In this document: in pieces, positions 7,526 through 16,209 of the stretch
Layout: each line of letters starts with the position of its first letter
Position numbering within the stretch: the stretch's first letter is position 1
Source: an uncultured Bacilli bacterium
GTDB lineage: Bacteria > Bacillota_I > Bacilli_A > RF39 > UBA660
Direction of reading: 5' to 3'
DNA length: 44,798 nucleotides
Assembly: GCA_947585665.1 (NCBI GenBank)
Contig: CANPXE010000005.1
Coordinates: 64,760-109,557 of the forward strand
Translations under genes and position numbers: made by a program
The notes under the pieces: generated by a model
Database searches by the model: none
What the model was told of the DNA's origin: nothing
The model's input: only the letters and a program-made list of their open reading frames with translations

Positions 7526-8740
7526 TTCAGTTGGTTGTGCAGGAGTTTCATTAGGTGTTTCTTCTACCGGAACATCAACTGGTGTTCCACATTCTTGACA
7601 GAACTTACCTGTTACTTCAGCACCACACTTTGGACATTTCTTAGCAGCTGGTGGAGTTAATTCTGTACCACAGTTTTGACAGAATTTACCACTACCTACT
7701 GTTCCACACTTAGGGCATTTAATACCTTGTGCTTGTTGTTGATATGGATCAAATTGTTGTTGAGGTTGATTTTGATTGAAGGCATTTTGCATAACACCAC
7801 CAGTCATTCCTCCACTTGCCATATTCATAACACCAAGACCCATAAATCCTGATGCTGGACCATTTTCATTACCAGCAGCTTTTTCCATAACATCAAGAAC
7901 TCTTCCTTGTTGCATCATTGCATTAGCATTGTGTTCATATTCTTTAATCTTCTTATCAGATTCTTCATCTGGAGTTACAGATTCAATTGCAAATCCTACT
8001 AATTTGATTCCCCTATTACGAATTGGTTCATCAAATACTTTAGAATCCATTACTTTTTTAATTTCATCAGTATTACTAGGTAATTCTAATAAAGGAATTT
8101 TGTGTTCACTATTTCCAAGTTCATTTAAAACATTTTGAAATGTTGCCATTACTTCTGAATTCATTTGATCTATCAAATCATATTTATTAATAATATCAGC
8201 AGTTCCTGCATACATTCTCATAAATACAGCAGGATCAAAAATTTGGAATGTGTATTTACCATAACATCTTACTTTAACACCAAGCGGCATAATTGATCCA
8301 GTCATTTGATTAGGTATAGCATGTGACCAATCTTGATATGGTATTGGCGTTCCTGTTCCAAATTTATTATCTAATATTTCTTTTACATTAAAGTAGAATA
8401 CAGCTTGTTCTTTAGCTGGTGTTCCATTATAAGTAAATCTTTGCCACATTTCTTTAAAGACAGCACCAAATTGTCCTCCAAAGAATGATGGTGATGAAGA
8501 CTCATCAAAATCATATGTTCCTTCTTCAGCTGTTGCATCAACAATTCTTCCTGAATCATAGATGACAGCAACTTGCCCAGGAGCAACGATTATGCGACTA
8601 CCTTTAGAAATTTGTCCTGAGTTTGTCGTTTTTTTCATCATTAAAGTGTTATCACCCATATCCTCACATTTTATGAGGTCTTGCCATTGATCCCCTAAAG
8701 TTCCTCCAATAGCGCCAACAGCTGCTTTAATTAATCCCAT
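7523..8740 (-). CDS. SPFH-domain protein with two C-terminal zinc ribbons (YdjI-like)
   Basis: A 405-residue protein. Residues ~30-280 match the SPFH/virion-core-like family represented by Bacillus YdjI: SKGSRIIVAPGQVAVIYDSGRI, then PLGVKVRCYGKYTFQIFDP and IESVTPDEESDKKIKEYEHNANAM. A Gly/Met/Gln-rich linker follows, then two CPKCG ... KFCQ-x-CG zinc ribbons and a Pro/Glu tail. There is no transmembrane helix, so membrane association would have to be peripheral or through a partner. The neighbouring upstream gene encodes a membrane-anchored zinc-ribbon protein, a plausible partner. From memory, Bacillus YdjI works with YdjG/YdjH in membrane recruitment of PspA; transfer of that role is inference. 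Shine-Dalgarno: AAAAGGAGGAATTATAA. Confidence 0.85.
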   Translation of the reverse strand: MGLIKAAVGAIGGTLGDQWQDLIKCEDMGDNTLMMKKTTNSGQISKGSRIIVAPGQVAVIYDSGRIVDATAEEGTYDFDESSSPSFFGGQFGAVFKEMWQRFTYNGTPAKEQAVFYFNVKEILDNKFGTGTPIPYQDWSHAIPNQMTGSIMPLGVKVRCYGKYTFQIFDPAVFMRMYAGTADIINKYDLIDQMNSEVMATFQNVLNELGNSEHKIPLLELPSNTDEIKKVMDSKVFDEPIRNRGIKLVGFAIESVTPDEESDKKIKEYEHNANAMMQQGRVLDVMEKAAGNENGPASGFMGLGVMNMASGGMTGGVMQNAFNQNQPQQQFDPYQQQAQGIKCPKCGTVGSGKFCQNCGTELTPPAAKKCPKCGAEVTGKFCQECGTPVDVPVEETPNETPAQPTE

Positions 8741-8790
8741 TTATAATTCCTCCTTTTAGATTAATACTATCCTTATTAATAATATCACAT

Positions 8791-9714
8791 TTATTTAATT
8801 GATACAATGTTTGATAATACCCAATCGTGTTCACCGGTTGTAATAATACTCTTACAATACTCACATTGTCCTGATGAAGTAATTTCAGTTGGAGCACCAC
8901 AATTAGGACAATTAGTCGTCGATTTATTACTACGACCAGCCTCAGTTAAAACACCTTTCTTACGATTGAAAGTCATATCATATTTCATGAACCAATTACG
9001 ATTTGGATCACTTTCCAAGACTTCATTAGTTTTAGCATCCACAACATAATCACGCATTGTTGCATGTAATTCAACAACTAAAACTTCTTTATCACCATCA
9101 ACGCGATAACTCTTTAAACCGCAATAGCGAATACTAATTTTTTCAATCTTATTAATTTTATTATTTTTAATATATTCTTCTAATTGTTGATTGTGTTGAT
9201 TGAATAGTTCTTGTGTTTCAAAGGGACGAATAACTTTCCAATCACGATCATTCCATGCTTGTTGAATTTTCATAAAGACTTCTCTTGCCCAACCAATAAA
9301 GGCATCCTCTGAGAAGTTAGGGTCATTAGTTTGAATATTTTGAGCAACAGCATTACTCAAAGCACTATTATTGGTACTTTCACTTAACTGTGCTTGTTGT
9401 TCAGCAATCATATTTTCTTGTTCTACTTGCATTTTTTGTAATTTTCCCGTTTTCTTCAAATACATAAACACGGCTACACCAATCGCAATAACTATTAATG
9501 CACCAAATGGACCTAATAAATCAAATAGAATATAGAATAAGAAAAAGCCATCTCCACTATCACCATAGTCATTACTACTACCACTATCATAACTGTTATT
9601 ATTTCCAACATCAGCGAATGCTGTTCTATTAGTTACAACTATGACAACTAAAATAATAAATAGTGATAATAACAATATTTTTGTAAATTTCTTCTTGTCA
9701 AATTTTCTTGTCAT
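8791..9714 (-). CDS. Membrane-anchored Tim44-like domain protein with C-terminal zinc ribbon
   Basis: A 307-residue protein. An N-terminal signal/anchor (residues ~10-33, ending TAFA) precedes a short Ser/Asn/Gly/Asp-rich loop. A second hydrophobic helix (FFLFYILFDLLGPFGALIVIAIGV) and a coiled linker follow. Residues ~125-265 look like a Tim44-like fold: FIGWAREVFMKIQQAWNDRDW, RPFETQELFNQH, then a beta region ending NWFMKYDMTFNRKKG. The C-terminus has one zinc ribbon (CPNCG ... CEYCK). It is 50 bases upstream of the SPFH gene, whose protein also carries zinc ribbons, so the two likely act together at the membrane. Shine-Dalgarno AAAGAGG. The biochemical role is unknown. Confidence 0.8.
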   Translation of the reverse strand: MTRKFDKKKFTKILLLSLFIILVVIVVTNRTAFADVGNNNSYDSGSSNDYGDSGDGFFLFYILFDLLGPFGALIVIAIGVAVFMYLKKTGKLQKMQVEQENMIAEQQAQLSESTNNSALSNAVAQNIQTNDPNFSEDAFIGWAREVFMKIQQAWNDRDWKVIRPFETQELFNQHNQQLEEYIKNNKINKIEKISIRYCGLKSYRVDGDKEVLVVELHATMRDYVVDAKTNEVLESDPNRNWFMKYDMTFNRKKGVLTEAGRSNKSTTNCPNCGAPTEITSSGQCEYCKSIITTGEHDWVLSNIVSIK

Positions 9715-9735
9715 ATTTTACCTCTTTCATTTATT

Positions 9736-11775
9736 TTATGCTATTTTTTTATCTTTTCCTTTATTATTTTTTCTAATATCTAATTTCTTACATTTCTTAT
9801 AATCATTCTCATCAATATCTTTTGATGAAAATAATTGTTCTTCTGGTTCAAAGTAATGAATATTTCCTTTTTCATCAGAATAAATAGTTAAGAAATAGCA
9901 TCCTACAACATTTTGTAAATTCATCTTTTTCATAAATTGTGACTGAGCCACAACACAAGGTACTAATAATGAATGAACATTACGATAAAACATGTAATAA
10001 CTCTTATGGTAATGTCCTTGTAAAAGAATATTAGGCTTTTCACCAGGATTCATTCCTTCAATAGCCTGTTGTGGACGATAAGAATATGATTTAGCATTCC
10101 CACCTCCAGGATGATCCATTAATATCTTTAAATTATTTACTTCAAAATTAGCTTTATCTTGTCCTAAAAAGACCATGTCATCACGGCATCGTTCAATCCA
10201 AGTTCCAACTGTTGCACCACCATTTTTCTTATGAGTTTCATCGTGTGACCCTTGAATGAAGTAAGTTGTAATACCATCAATGTGTGGATACATATCAACG
10301 ACATAACCAGCTTGTTCATCAAAACCACGAAGGAATAATTGATAAGTTTGTTCTTTACGAACTTGCGTATAGTCACCATCTAAAAGATCACCAATATGTA
10401 AAACTATACTATGACCTCTGCGTTCGGCTTCTTTATATATTGCATTAACTAATGTCAATTGTTGTTCTTTCGTACATAAATGCGTATCAGATAAAACCGT
10501 CATCTCCGTTTTTATCAAGCCATCTTTATCACGCGTTGCACACATCAATTTACCTTTAGGACGACGTTTATGAAAAACTAATTGATCATTTTCATATACT
10601 AATTCAATTGGTTTACCATAAAGTTTCATCATTTCAACTAAACCATTAGCTTCAACCATAGATATTCCGACATCTTTCATAAATTGATCAAGAGTCATAC
10701 CATTTTTTATATAGCGATAGATACGATTAATATATACTTCTTTTTCACTAGGATTATGAACATTAGGCGTATCAACACTACTGATTGGTTTGGCAGTCAA
10801 ATAATCATTTTTAATTGTTTGATAACTTGGAATAAAGGTAGGTACTACTTTTTCAATTCCTTTTTTCTTCATTTGAATATCTAAAATCCATGCTCCTGTT
10901 GTATTGTTTTCGCCATCGTCTTTCATCTTTGGTGTCGTTGCTGTCATTCCAGGAACAGTTATTTCATCAACTCCTCGAAAATGCATTTTTTCACATTGGA
11001 GATAGTGTCCATGAAGAATCATATCAACTTTATCTTCACTACGAATGGAAGAAATATATTGTTGTTGTTTATAAGACACGGTATAAGCCCCTTTACGTTT
11101 GGGATGACGAACTAATATCTTGGCTTGTTCTAAAACTTTACCACTTTCTTCATCTTTATGAATCAAATCAATTGTACAATGGCTTGGACCAAGATAAATC
11201 ATATCATCTCTTTTATCAGCTATCATTTTCCCAATTGATTCAGAATTTTTTAAGTCATGTATATGATCTTTATCACCAGTAATAAAATAAGTTGTCATTC
11301 CGTCTATTTTAGGAAAATTATTAATAATATATTCAGCTTGTCCTTGGGTATCATATTTAAATAAACTATTATAATATATACTTTTTGAAGGTAATAATCC
11401 TGCTGAAATATTACCACAAATAATAACTTTTCTAACTCCTTCTTGATAAGCTTTTTTATAGACTTCATTCAAAAAAGTTAATTGCTGATATTTACTTCCA
11501 AGACATATATCTGATATGGCGAGAATCTTTTCATTGCTTTTATCAGTATATATTGTATAGTGATTATCAGCAGTAAAGTCAGTTGTTCCTTTATTCATAA
11601 TTTGGACATCACCATTTTTTATTACTTCCGATATATTATATCCATCATCTATTAGTTCTTTAACTAATCCCATTACTTCATTAGTTGAAATTTCAAAATG
11701 CTTACCAATTTCTTCTAATGATTTTTCTTTTTTAATAAACTCTAACAATTCTTCTTTCTTTTCTTTCTCACTCAT
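9736..11775 (-). CDS. Tandem-duplicated metallophosphoesterase, N-terminal copy degenerate
   Basis: A 679-residue protein made of two homologous halves, each a small helical (helix-turn-helix-like) segment followed by a calcineurin-type phosphoesterase domain. The C-terminal domain has the metal-site series SDTHLC, HIGDLLDG, GSHDE, DHPGG and GHYHK, so it could be active. The N-terminal domain has the matching but altered series SDICLG, CGNISAG, GDKDH, RHPKRKG and HGHYLQ. It has lost the DxH histidine and the GD aspartate. Start chosen: ATG 11775 with GGAGGG seven bases upstream; the open frame to 11841 runs through the leader hairpin. The substrate (nucleic acid, nucleotide or other) is unknown. 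Confidence 0.85.
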   Translation of the reverse strand: MSEKEKKEELLEFIKKEKSLEEIGKHFEISTNEVMGLVKELIDDGYNISEVIKNGDVQIMNKGTTDFTADNHYTIYTDKSNEKILAISDICLGSKYQQLTFLNEVYKKAYQEGVRKVIICGNISAGLLPSKSIYYNSLFKYDTQGQAEYIINNFPKIDGMTTYFITGDKDHIHDLKNSESIGKMIADKRDDMIYLGPSHCTIDLIHKDEESGKVLEQAKILVRHPKRKGAYTVSYKQQQYISSIRSEDKVDMILHGHYLQCEKMHFRGVDEITVPGMTATTPKMKDDGENNTTGAWILDIQMKKKGIEKVVPTFIPSYQTIKNDYLTAKPISSVDTPNVHNPSEKEVYINRIYRYIKNGMTLDQFMKDVGISMVEANGLVEMMKLYGKPIELVYENDQLVFHKRRPKGKLMCATRDKDGLIKTEMTVLSDTHLCTKEQQLTLVNAIYKEAERRGHSIVLHIGDLLDGDYTQVRKEQTYQLFLRGFDEQAGYVVDMYPHIDGITTYFIQGSHDETHKKNGGATVGTWIERCRDDMVFLGQDKANFEVNNLKILMDHPGGGNAKSYSYRPQQAIEGMNPGEKPNILLQGHYHKSYYMFYRNVHSLLVPCVVAQSQFMKKMNLQNVVGCYFLTIYSDEKGNIHYFEPEEQLFSSKDIDENDYKKCKKLDIRKNNKGKDKKIA

Positions 11776-11793
11776 ATACTTACCCTCCAACAT

Positions 11794-11823
11794 AAAAAAG
11801 AAGATACTAAAAAAGCATCTTCT
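11794..11823 (-). terminator. Terminator-like hairpin in the leader of the phosphoesterase gene
   Basis: AGAAGAT (11799-11805) pairs with ATCTTCT (11817-11823), followed leftward by six U. It lies between the 17-codon ORF and the Shine-Dalgarno of the phosphoesterase gene. It ends the small transcript or acts as an attenuator. Confidence 0.65.
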
Positions 11824-11875
11824 AATAGACGGAATATACATTTAAATTTAAGTTGTCGAATTCTTCTAACTCCAT
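11822..11875 (-). CDS. Small ORF, 17 codons: leader peptide or small protein
   Basis: The frame reads MELEEFDNLNLNVYSVY then TAG. Upstream AGGTGG sits five bases from the ATG, a strong Shine-Dalgarno, and a promoter lies at 11906-11934. The stop codon is the first base pairs of the hairpin at 11799-11823, the same stop-in-hairpin arrangement seen for full genes here. The peptide is acidic at the start and has no obvious run of a single regulatory amino acid. It may be a leader peptide controlling the phosphoesterase gene or an independent small protein. Evidence is sequence layout only. Confidence 0.5.
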   Translation of the reverse strand: MELEEFDNLNLNVYSVY

Positions 11876-11905
11876 ATTCCCCACCTACTATTATTCTATA
11901 ATTTA

Positions 11906-11934
11906 ATTCTATAATAATTTATAATTTTTGTAAA
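11906..11934 (-). promoter_or_regulatory. Promoter of the small ORF / phosphoesterase leader
   Basis: Leftward -35 TTTACA (11929-11934), 17-bp spacer, -10 TAGAAT (11906-11911). A second TAGAAT is at 11893-11898. Confidence 0.6.
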
Positions 11935-11974
11935 TATAAAAAGATAGAATAAAACAAAAATTTTATTCTATCTT
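11935..11974 (-). terminator. Strong terminator of the pilin-like gene
   Basis: AAGATAGAATAAAA (11941-11954) pairs with TTTTATTCTATCTT (11961-11974), a 14-bp stem with loop CAAAAA and a T-rich tail leftward. The TAG stop codon at 11968-11970 lies inside the stem. Confidence 0.88.
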
Positions 11975-13002
11975 ACATCTAATATATATGGTTTATCCAA
12001 AGTACCAATTCCACTTATATTAGCTTTAGCTTTATTATTTAAATATATGACCATATTAGCATCACAAACCTCAGAATAAGAAGTACTAATATTAATTTTA
12101 GAGCCATATGTAACATAGCTATTTAAACTACTATTTGGTGTCAAAGTCCAATGACAAGAACTACCTCCACCCTTACTATAAGTAGTCATCCAATTGTCAA
12201 CAGCACAATTATTTATAGTACCATTAATATTATTTAAATCACATTTATCACTACCTGTAGACTTAATTTTACTAGAGGCCTTTATATAATCAGTTAAAGA
12301 TGGAATAGCAAAGTTAGCCGTCATATACTGGCTATCAATCTTTCCGCCAATGTTATTATAACTACCAGTTGAAAATTTACCTTTTACAAATTTACTTGTA
12401 TAGTCCATAGCATTATATTTTAATCTTAAAGAGTTATACAAAGTTGACTTTAAAAAACGGTTTTCTTCACCAACACTACCAGATGCAGCTACTTTATCAA
12501 AAGCACCAACAACGACATCTTCTAAAATAACTTTAGCTGATCCATTTTCGATAGCCATAATACGACCATTTTTAGTTCCAATTCTTATATAGTTATTAGC
12601 ATTGGTTCCAACAAATATATAACGTTTATCCCCATCTTTTACTAATCCCGTATTGCCATTATCAGCATTATCAATAATTAAATTTTCTAAGTTTTCAGAT
12701 TGACCAGCTGTCGCCGCTAAAGTCACATCTGAATCCAAACATGAAGAATATCCTTCAAATTCATCATAACAACTGACTAAATGATCAGGATCAGCATTAT
12801 AAGTCTTAACACAATTCTCTAGTGCAACTTGTCTTGCTATGCACTTATTTAAATAATATGAAATATCATCTCCTATTGTATTTTGCTTATTATAAGAACT
12901 ACGCATAATACTTAAAAGAAGCATTAATACTAAAACAATCATTGTTAAAATTCCATATAACATCGTTGATATAGCAAACCCTTTGTTATTTAACTTCTTC
13001 AT
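11968..13002 (-). CDS. Type IV pilin-like surface protein with large C-terminal ectodomain
   Basis: 344 residues. The N-terminus MKKLNNKGFAIS followed by about 25 hydrophobic residues is a class III (prepilin) signal, with predicted cleavage after Gly8. The usual Glu at mature position 5 is absent (Thr). The long ectodomain has several cysteine pairs and a stretch KRYIFVGTNANNYIRIG ... GRIMAIENG like a beta domain I associate with surface proteins of gut Firmicutes. The C-terminal half has SCHWTLTPNSS and VCDANMVIYLN. Start chosen: ATG 13002 with AGGTGA five bases upstream; the longer frame's GTG lies in that Shine-Dalgarno. A TATAAT lies just upstream, so it may be transcribed apart from rsmD. 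Adhesion or pilus function is inferred. Confidence 0.78.
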   Translation of the reverse strand: MKKLNNKGFAISTMLYGILTMIVLVLMLLLSIMRSSYNKQNTIGDDISYYLNKCIARQVALENCVKTYNADPDHLVSCYDEFEGYSSCLDSDVTLAATAGQSENLENLIIDNADNGNTGLVKDGDKRYIFVGTNANNYIRIGTKNGRIMAIENGSAKVILEDVVVGAFDKVAASGSVGEENRFLKSTLYNSLRLKYNAMDYTSKFVKGKFSTGSYNNIGGKIDSQYMTANFAIPSLTDYIKASSKIKSTGSDKCDLNNINGTINNCAVDNWMTTYSKGGGSSCHWTLTPNSSLNSYVTYGSKINISTSYSEVCDANMVIYLNNKAKANISGIGTLDKPYILDVR

Positions 13003-13038
13003 ATTTTTCACCTAGTATAATTATACAATAATCTAAAT

Positions 13039-13593
13039 TTAAAGACCAGTTTTTTTATAGATAATTATAAACTTATCACTATATTGACGTTTTTTAATTA
13101 TTTCTAAGTTAGGAAAATTACTATTTAAATAATCATTATCTACTTCGCAAATAATTATCCCTTCATCATTTAATAAATTATTATTAGTAATAAATAGAAT
13201 TATTTCATTTAAACAAGTCATTTTATATGGTGGATCTAAAAAGATAATGTCAAACTGTTGATTATCAGTCACTAATTTATTCAATAAAACTTTATAGTCA
13301 AGATTAAATACTTTAGCTTGTTCTTGGATATTAAACTCTACAATATTTTTTTGAATAGTTTTAACGCATTTGTTATTCTTATCATTAAAGTAACACATTT
13401 TAGCACCATTACTAATAGCTTCTAAACCTAAATTGCCACTACCAGCGAACAAGTCAAGACAAAGACTTCCATTTACATATTCTTGAATCATTCCAAAAAG
13501 AGACTCTTTAACTCGATCCATTGTTGGTCTTGTTCCTTCAATATCATAACCATTTATTTTTCTTCCCTTTAAAGTTCCACTAATAATTTTCAT
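13039..13593 (-). CDS. rsmD: 16S rRNA (guanine(966)-N(2))-methyltransferase RsmD
   Basis: 184 residues, the normal size. It methylates G966 of 16S rRNA in the 30S subunit using S-adenosylmethionine. Motifs: opening MKIISGTLKGRKI, TRPTMDRVKESLF, SAM-binding LDLFAGSGNLGLEA, and catalytic FLDPPY. Start chosen: ATG 13593 with GAGGTG six bases upstream. It overlaps the TGA of the ylbF-like gene as ATGA, so the two are translationally coupled. The ylbF-rsmD proximity matches the Bacillus ylb region (there rsmD is ylbH). Confidence 0.94.
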   Translation of the reverse strand: MKIISGTLKGRKINGYDIEGTRPTMDRVKESLFGMIQEYVNGSLCLDLFAGSGNLGLEAISNGAKMCYFNDKNNKCVKTIQKNIVEFNIQEQAKVFNLDYKVLLNKLVTDNQQFDIIFLDPPYKMTCLNEIILFITNNNLLNDEGIIICEVDNDYLNSNFPNLEIIKKRQYSDKFIIIYKKTGL

Positions 13594-13901
13594 TTTGAGC
13601 ACCTCAAATTACTTTCTGTTAATAATTTTAATTTATTATTAATAGCCATAACTAAAAGATATAATTCATTTTCTAAATGTTTATATTCCTTAACTTCAGG
13701 AATAGTTAGAATATCTTTTTTTAAAGATACATATTTTTTATCATAGACATTATCTTTTATTTTATTAAATTCTATTAATTTAATTTTTAACTCTTCATTT
13801 TCATATATTTTCTTCTTTAATGCTAAAAGTTTTTTAAATTCTAGACTATCATCCAAAGTCTTAATTAAATCATCTATTTTTCCAATTAATTCTAAATCCA
13901 T
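13590..13901 (-). CDS. ylbF: YlbF/YmcA family protein
   Basis: A 103-residue all-helical protein with the YlbF/YmcA family layout: EFKKLLALKKKIYENEELKIKL in the first half, then PEVKEYKHLENELYLLVMAINNKL. In Bacillus, YlbF, YmcA and YaaT form a complex that modulates RNase Y-dependent mRNA maturation and competence/biofilm development. Position directly before rsmD supports YlbF rather than YmcA. It starts one base into the stop of the U32 gene (TAATG) and ends in an ATGA overlap with rsmD, so the three are tightly coupled. Confidence 0.82.
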   Translation of the reverse strand: MDLELIGKIDDLIKTLDDSLEFKKLLALKKKIYENEELKIKLIEFNKIKDNVYDKKYVSLKKDILTIPEVKEYKHLENELYLLVMAINNKLKLLTESNLRCSK

Positions 13902-16141
13902 TAGTTATCAATCTCCATTCTTATTTCATCTATTAGGTTATTAATTGTTCTTTCATCTTCATCAAGTAATTCAAGACGGAAATTATTTATTCCTAAATCA
14001 ATATATTTTTTTATATGACTAATCTTATTGAGAGGTTCTTTATGCATGATATGTGTATAATGTTTAGTATTAAGAATTGGGAAACATTCACCATTTTTAT
14101 TTTTTAAGTAATATTTATTACCAATACTACATAAATTACAATTATTATCATCATTATTTTCAAGCATCTTAAGAGGACAATATTTCATAATCATGAGTTC
14201 CATTGTACCATAAATAATAAGTTCAACATTATAGTCTTTAAAATTAGTATCATTTAAATATTCATCAGTTATTTCTGGTGAAAGTGTAATCAATTTAACA
14301 CCACTATTTGCAAGAGTAGAAATAGTTTCACTATTAGTTGTATTAATCGTATAATCAGCGACAACATAATTATCTTTAGCATTAACTATTGATCCAATTT
14401 CCGTAATTACTAATTTTTCATTTTCATATAAAGGTTCTTTTAAATTTACTCTTGGTAATCTTAAAAAGATATTTTGATGATCTTTATATTTAGAATATAA
14501 CAATTTATCATCAGTATAGATATTATCAACTTGTTTATTTAGACATGTGATAAGTTGTTTTTCATTACGAACTAAAACGTTTAAAGCAATTTTAGAATTA
14601 GTTTTATTATGTGCCCTTGGTACTTTTCCATTGATAATTACATCTCTTTTTTTATTTTCTCTAATAGAAATTAATTCTTCAATTACTTCACGACGAAGAT
14701 CATTTATCTTTTGAATAGGTACAAAAATATCATTATCAATATCAAAAGTAAGTTTATTAATACTAAATGGCGTATTACCCATTTTTGATACTTGAAGAAT
14801 TATTCTTTCTTGAGTAGTTGGTGAATTTATCGCTTTTTCAATTACGATACCCTTTTTTATAATGTTATTTTCACCATCACTAACACTTATTTCTAAATTT
14901 TGGTCTTTTTTACAAATTATATGAATATCGATAGTAATTTTCTTTTCTTCTAGTTTTTGTAATTCTTTTATTAAATTTTTATCAAGGGTCTTTAAAACTT
15001 TACCTTTTTCTTTTAGTCCTACTCTATTATCTAGATAAGCAATTTCATCTTTTGATATGGAATTTACTAAAAGTTTCTTACTATTATAAAGACGATTGAC
15101 AATCATTCCTTCGCCATTAGAGAAACGAAGCCCATCTTCTTGATGTAAATCATCGATTAACTTAATTTTAATAAATTGTTGGTCATAAGAAAGAACTTCA
15201 CCTAATTCTGTTCCAATGTGATTAGGAGAATGAATATTCATTAATTTTTTACCAGTATTATTAAATAGATAACCCGAAGTAAATTGACGATTATACAGTT
15301 TTTTTAATTTAAATATTTCTTCTTTAGATATTTTTGGATCTTCATGATTATAATACTTATCAATGGCCATACGATATAGTCTTGTAACAAAACCAACATA
15401 TTCTTTTGACTTCATTCTTCCTTCAATTTTAAAACTAATAATTCCTGATTCAATCAATTCTTTGATGTGATTTAATGTATTTAGTTCCCTTGTACTTAAT
15501 AGATAATCACCATCCGTTTTTATCTTTTGATCATTTTTATATAACTCATAAGGCAAACGACAAGATGCGACACATTCACCACGATTACCACTTCGTCCCC
15601 CATTTAAACTGCTGAAGAGACAACAACCCGAATAAGATACACATAAAGCACCATGAACGAAAACTTCTTTTTCTAATTTAGTATCTAATCTTTTTATTTC
15701 TTCTAAACTCATTTCACGATCTAAAACGATACGTTTAGCACCTAATTCTTCAAAAAATTTAATTCCAGAATCATTATGGTTATGAGCCTGTGTTGATATA
15801 TGAATATCTAAATTGGGAAACATTTGATGCGTTAAACTAATTAGTCCAATATCTTGCATGATTAAAGCATCAACTCCTGAAAGATAAAGGAATTTAATAT
15901 AATCCATAACTTCATCTATTTCCCTATCAAAGACTAAAGTGTTAACCGTAATATATACTTTAACACCATATAAATGACAATATTTAATTGCTTCAACAAT
16001 CTCATCATTACTAAAATTATCAGCAAATTTTCTAGCACCAAACTTTTTGCCAGCAAAGTATACAGCATCACAACCATTGTGAAGTGCAAATGCTAATGTT
16101 TCTAGATTTCCAACTGGACTCAACAATTCAACTTTTTTCAT
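13901..16141 (-). CDS. U32 family protein, RlhA/TrhP-type RNA hydroxylation factor
   Basis: 746 residues. The N-terminal ~330 residues are a U32 domain: KKVELLSPVGNLETL, CDAVYFAGKKFGARKFADNF, EVFVHGALCVSYSGCC, GGRSGNRGECVASCRLPYEL and SFKIEGRMKS. U32 members once called peptidases are linked to prephenate-dependent hydroxylation of tRNA U34 (TrhP/YrrN-YrrO) or of 23S rRNA C2501 (RlhA). The long C-terminal region, like the DUF3656-type extension of RlhA, ends in a cysteine-containing segment (CPLKMLENNDDNNCNLC). Which RNA it acts on is not decided. Shine-Dalgarno AGGTGATTAT. It is first of a coupled trio with ylbF and rsmD. Confidence 0.88.
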   Translation of the reverse strand: MKKVELLSPVGNLETLAFALHNGCDAVYFAGKKFGARKFADNFSNDEIVEAIKYCHLYGVKVYITVNTLVFDREIDEVMDYIKFLYLSGVDALIMQDIGLISLTHQMFPNLDIHISTQAHNHNDSGIKFFEELGAKRIVLDREMSLEEIKRLDTKLEKEVFVHGALCVSYSGCCLFSSLNGGRSGNRGECVASCRLPYELYKNDQKIKTDGDYLLSTRELNTLNHIKELIESGIISFKIEGRMKSKEYVGFVTRLYRMAIDKYYNHEDPKISKEEIFKLKKLYNRQFTSGYLFNNTGKKLMNIHSPNHIGTELGEVLSYDQQFIKIKLIDDLHQEDGLRFSNGEGMIVNRLYNSKKLLVNSISKDEIAYLDNRVGLKEKGKVLKTLDKNLIKELQKLEEKKITIDIHIICKKDQNLEISVSDGENNIIKKGIVIEKAINSPTTQERIILQVSKMGNTPFSINKLTFDIDNDIFVPIQKINDLRREVIEELISIRENKKRDVIINGKVPRAHNKTNSKIALNVLVRNEKQLITCLNKQVDNIYTDDKLLYSKYKDHQNIFLRLPRVNLKEPLYENEKLVITEIGSIVNAKDNYVVADYTINTTNSETISTLANSGVKLITLSPEITDEYLNDTNFKDYNVELIIYGTMELMIMKYCPLKMLENNDDNNCNLCSIGNKYYLKNKNGECFPILNTKHYTHIMHKEPLNKISHIKKYIDLGINNFRLELLDEDERTINNLIDEIRMEIDN

Positions 16142-16186
16142 ATAATCACCTAAAATCTATATCAATAATAACATATAACCAAAATT

Positions 16187-16209
16187 AAAAAAAGGAGTAC
16201 AATCCTTTT
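16187..16209 (-). terminator. Terminator of the lipoprotein gene
   Basis: AAAAGGA (16190-16196) pairs with TCCTTTT (16203-16209), loop of 6, with further U leftward. It begins at the lipoprotein's TAA stop. Confidence 0.75.

Noticed and set aside
8741..8790. Internal promoter or operator between the Tim44-like and SPFH genes
   Set aside because: An ATTAAT ... ATTAAT inverted repeat is visible, but no -35/-10 pair with correct spacing. AT-rich chance is likely.
10890..11282. Plus-strand 130-codon ORF opposite the phosphoesterase gene
   Set aside because: It is a shadow of a well-supported minus-strand gene, with no Shine-Dalgarno and low-complexity Leu/Ser/His/Tyr composition.
13590..13593. 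TGA read as tryptophan (mycoplasma code)
   Set aside because: TGA forms a normal ATGA overlap between the ylbF-like gene and rsmD and also ends the 29087 and 31163 genes. Full-length proteins need no TGA=Trp.
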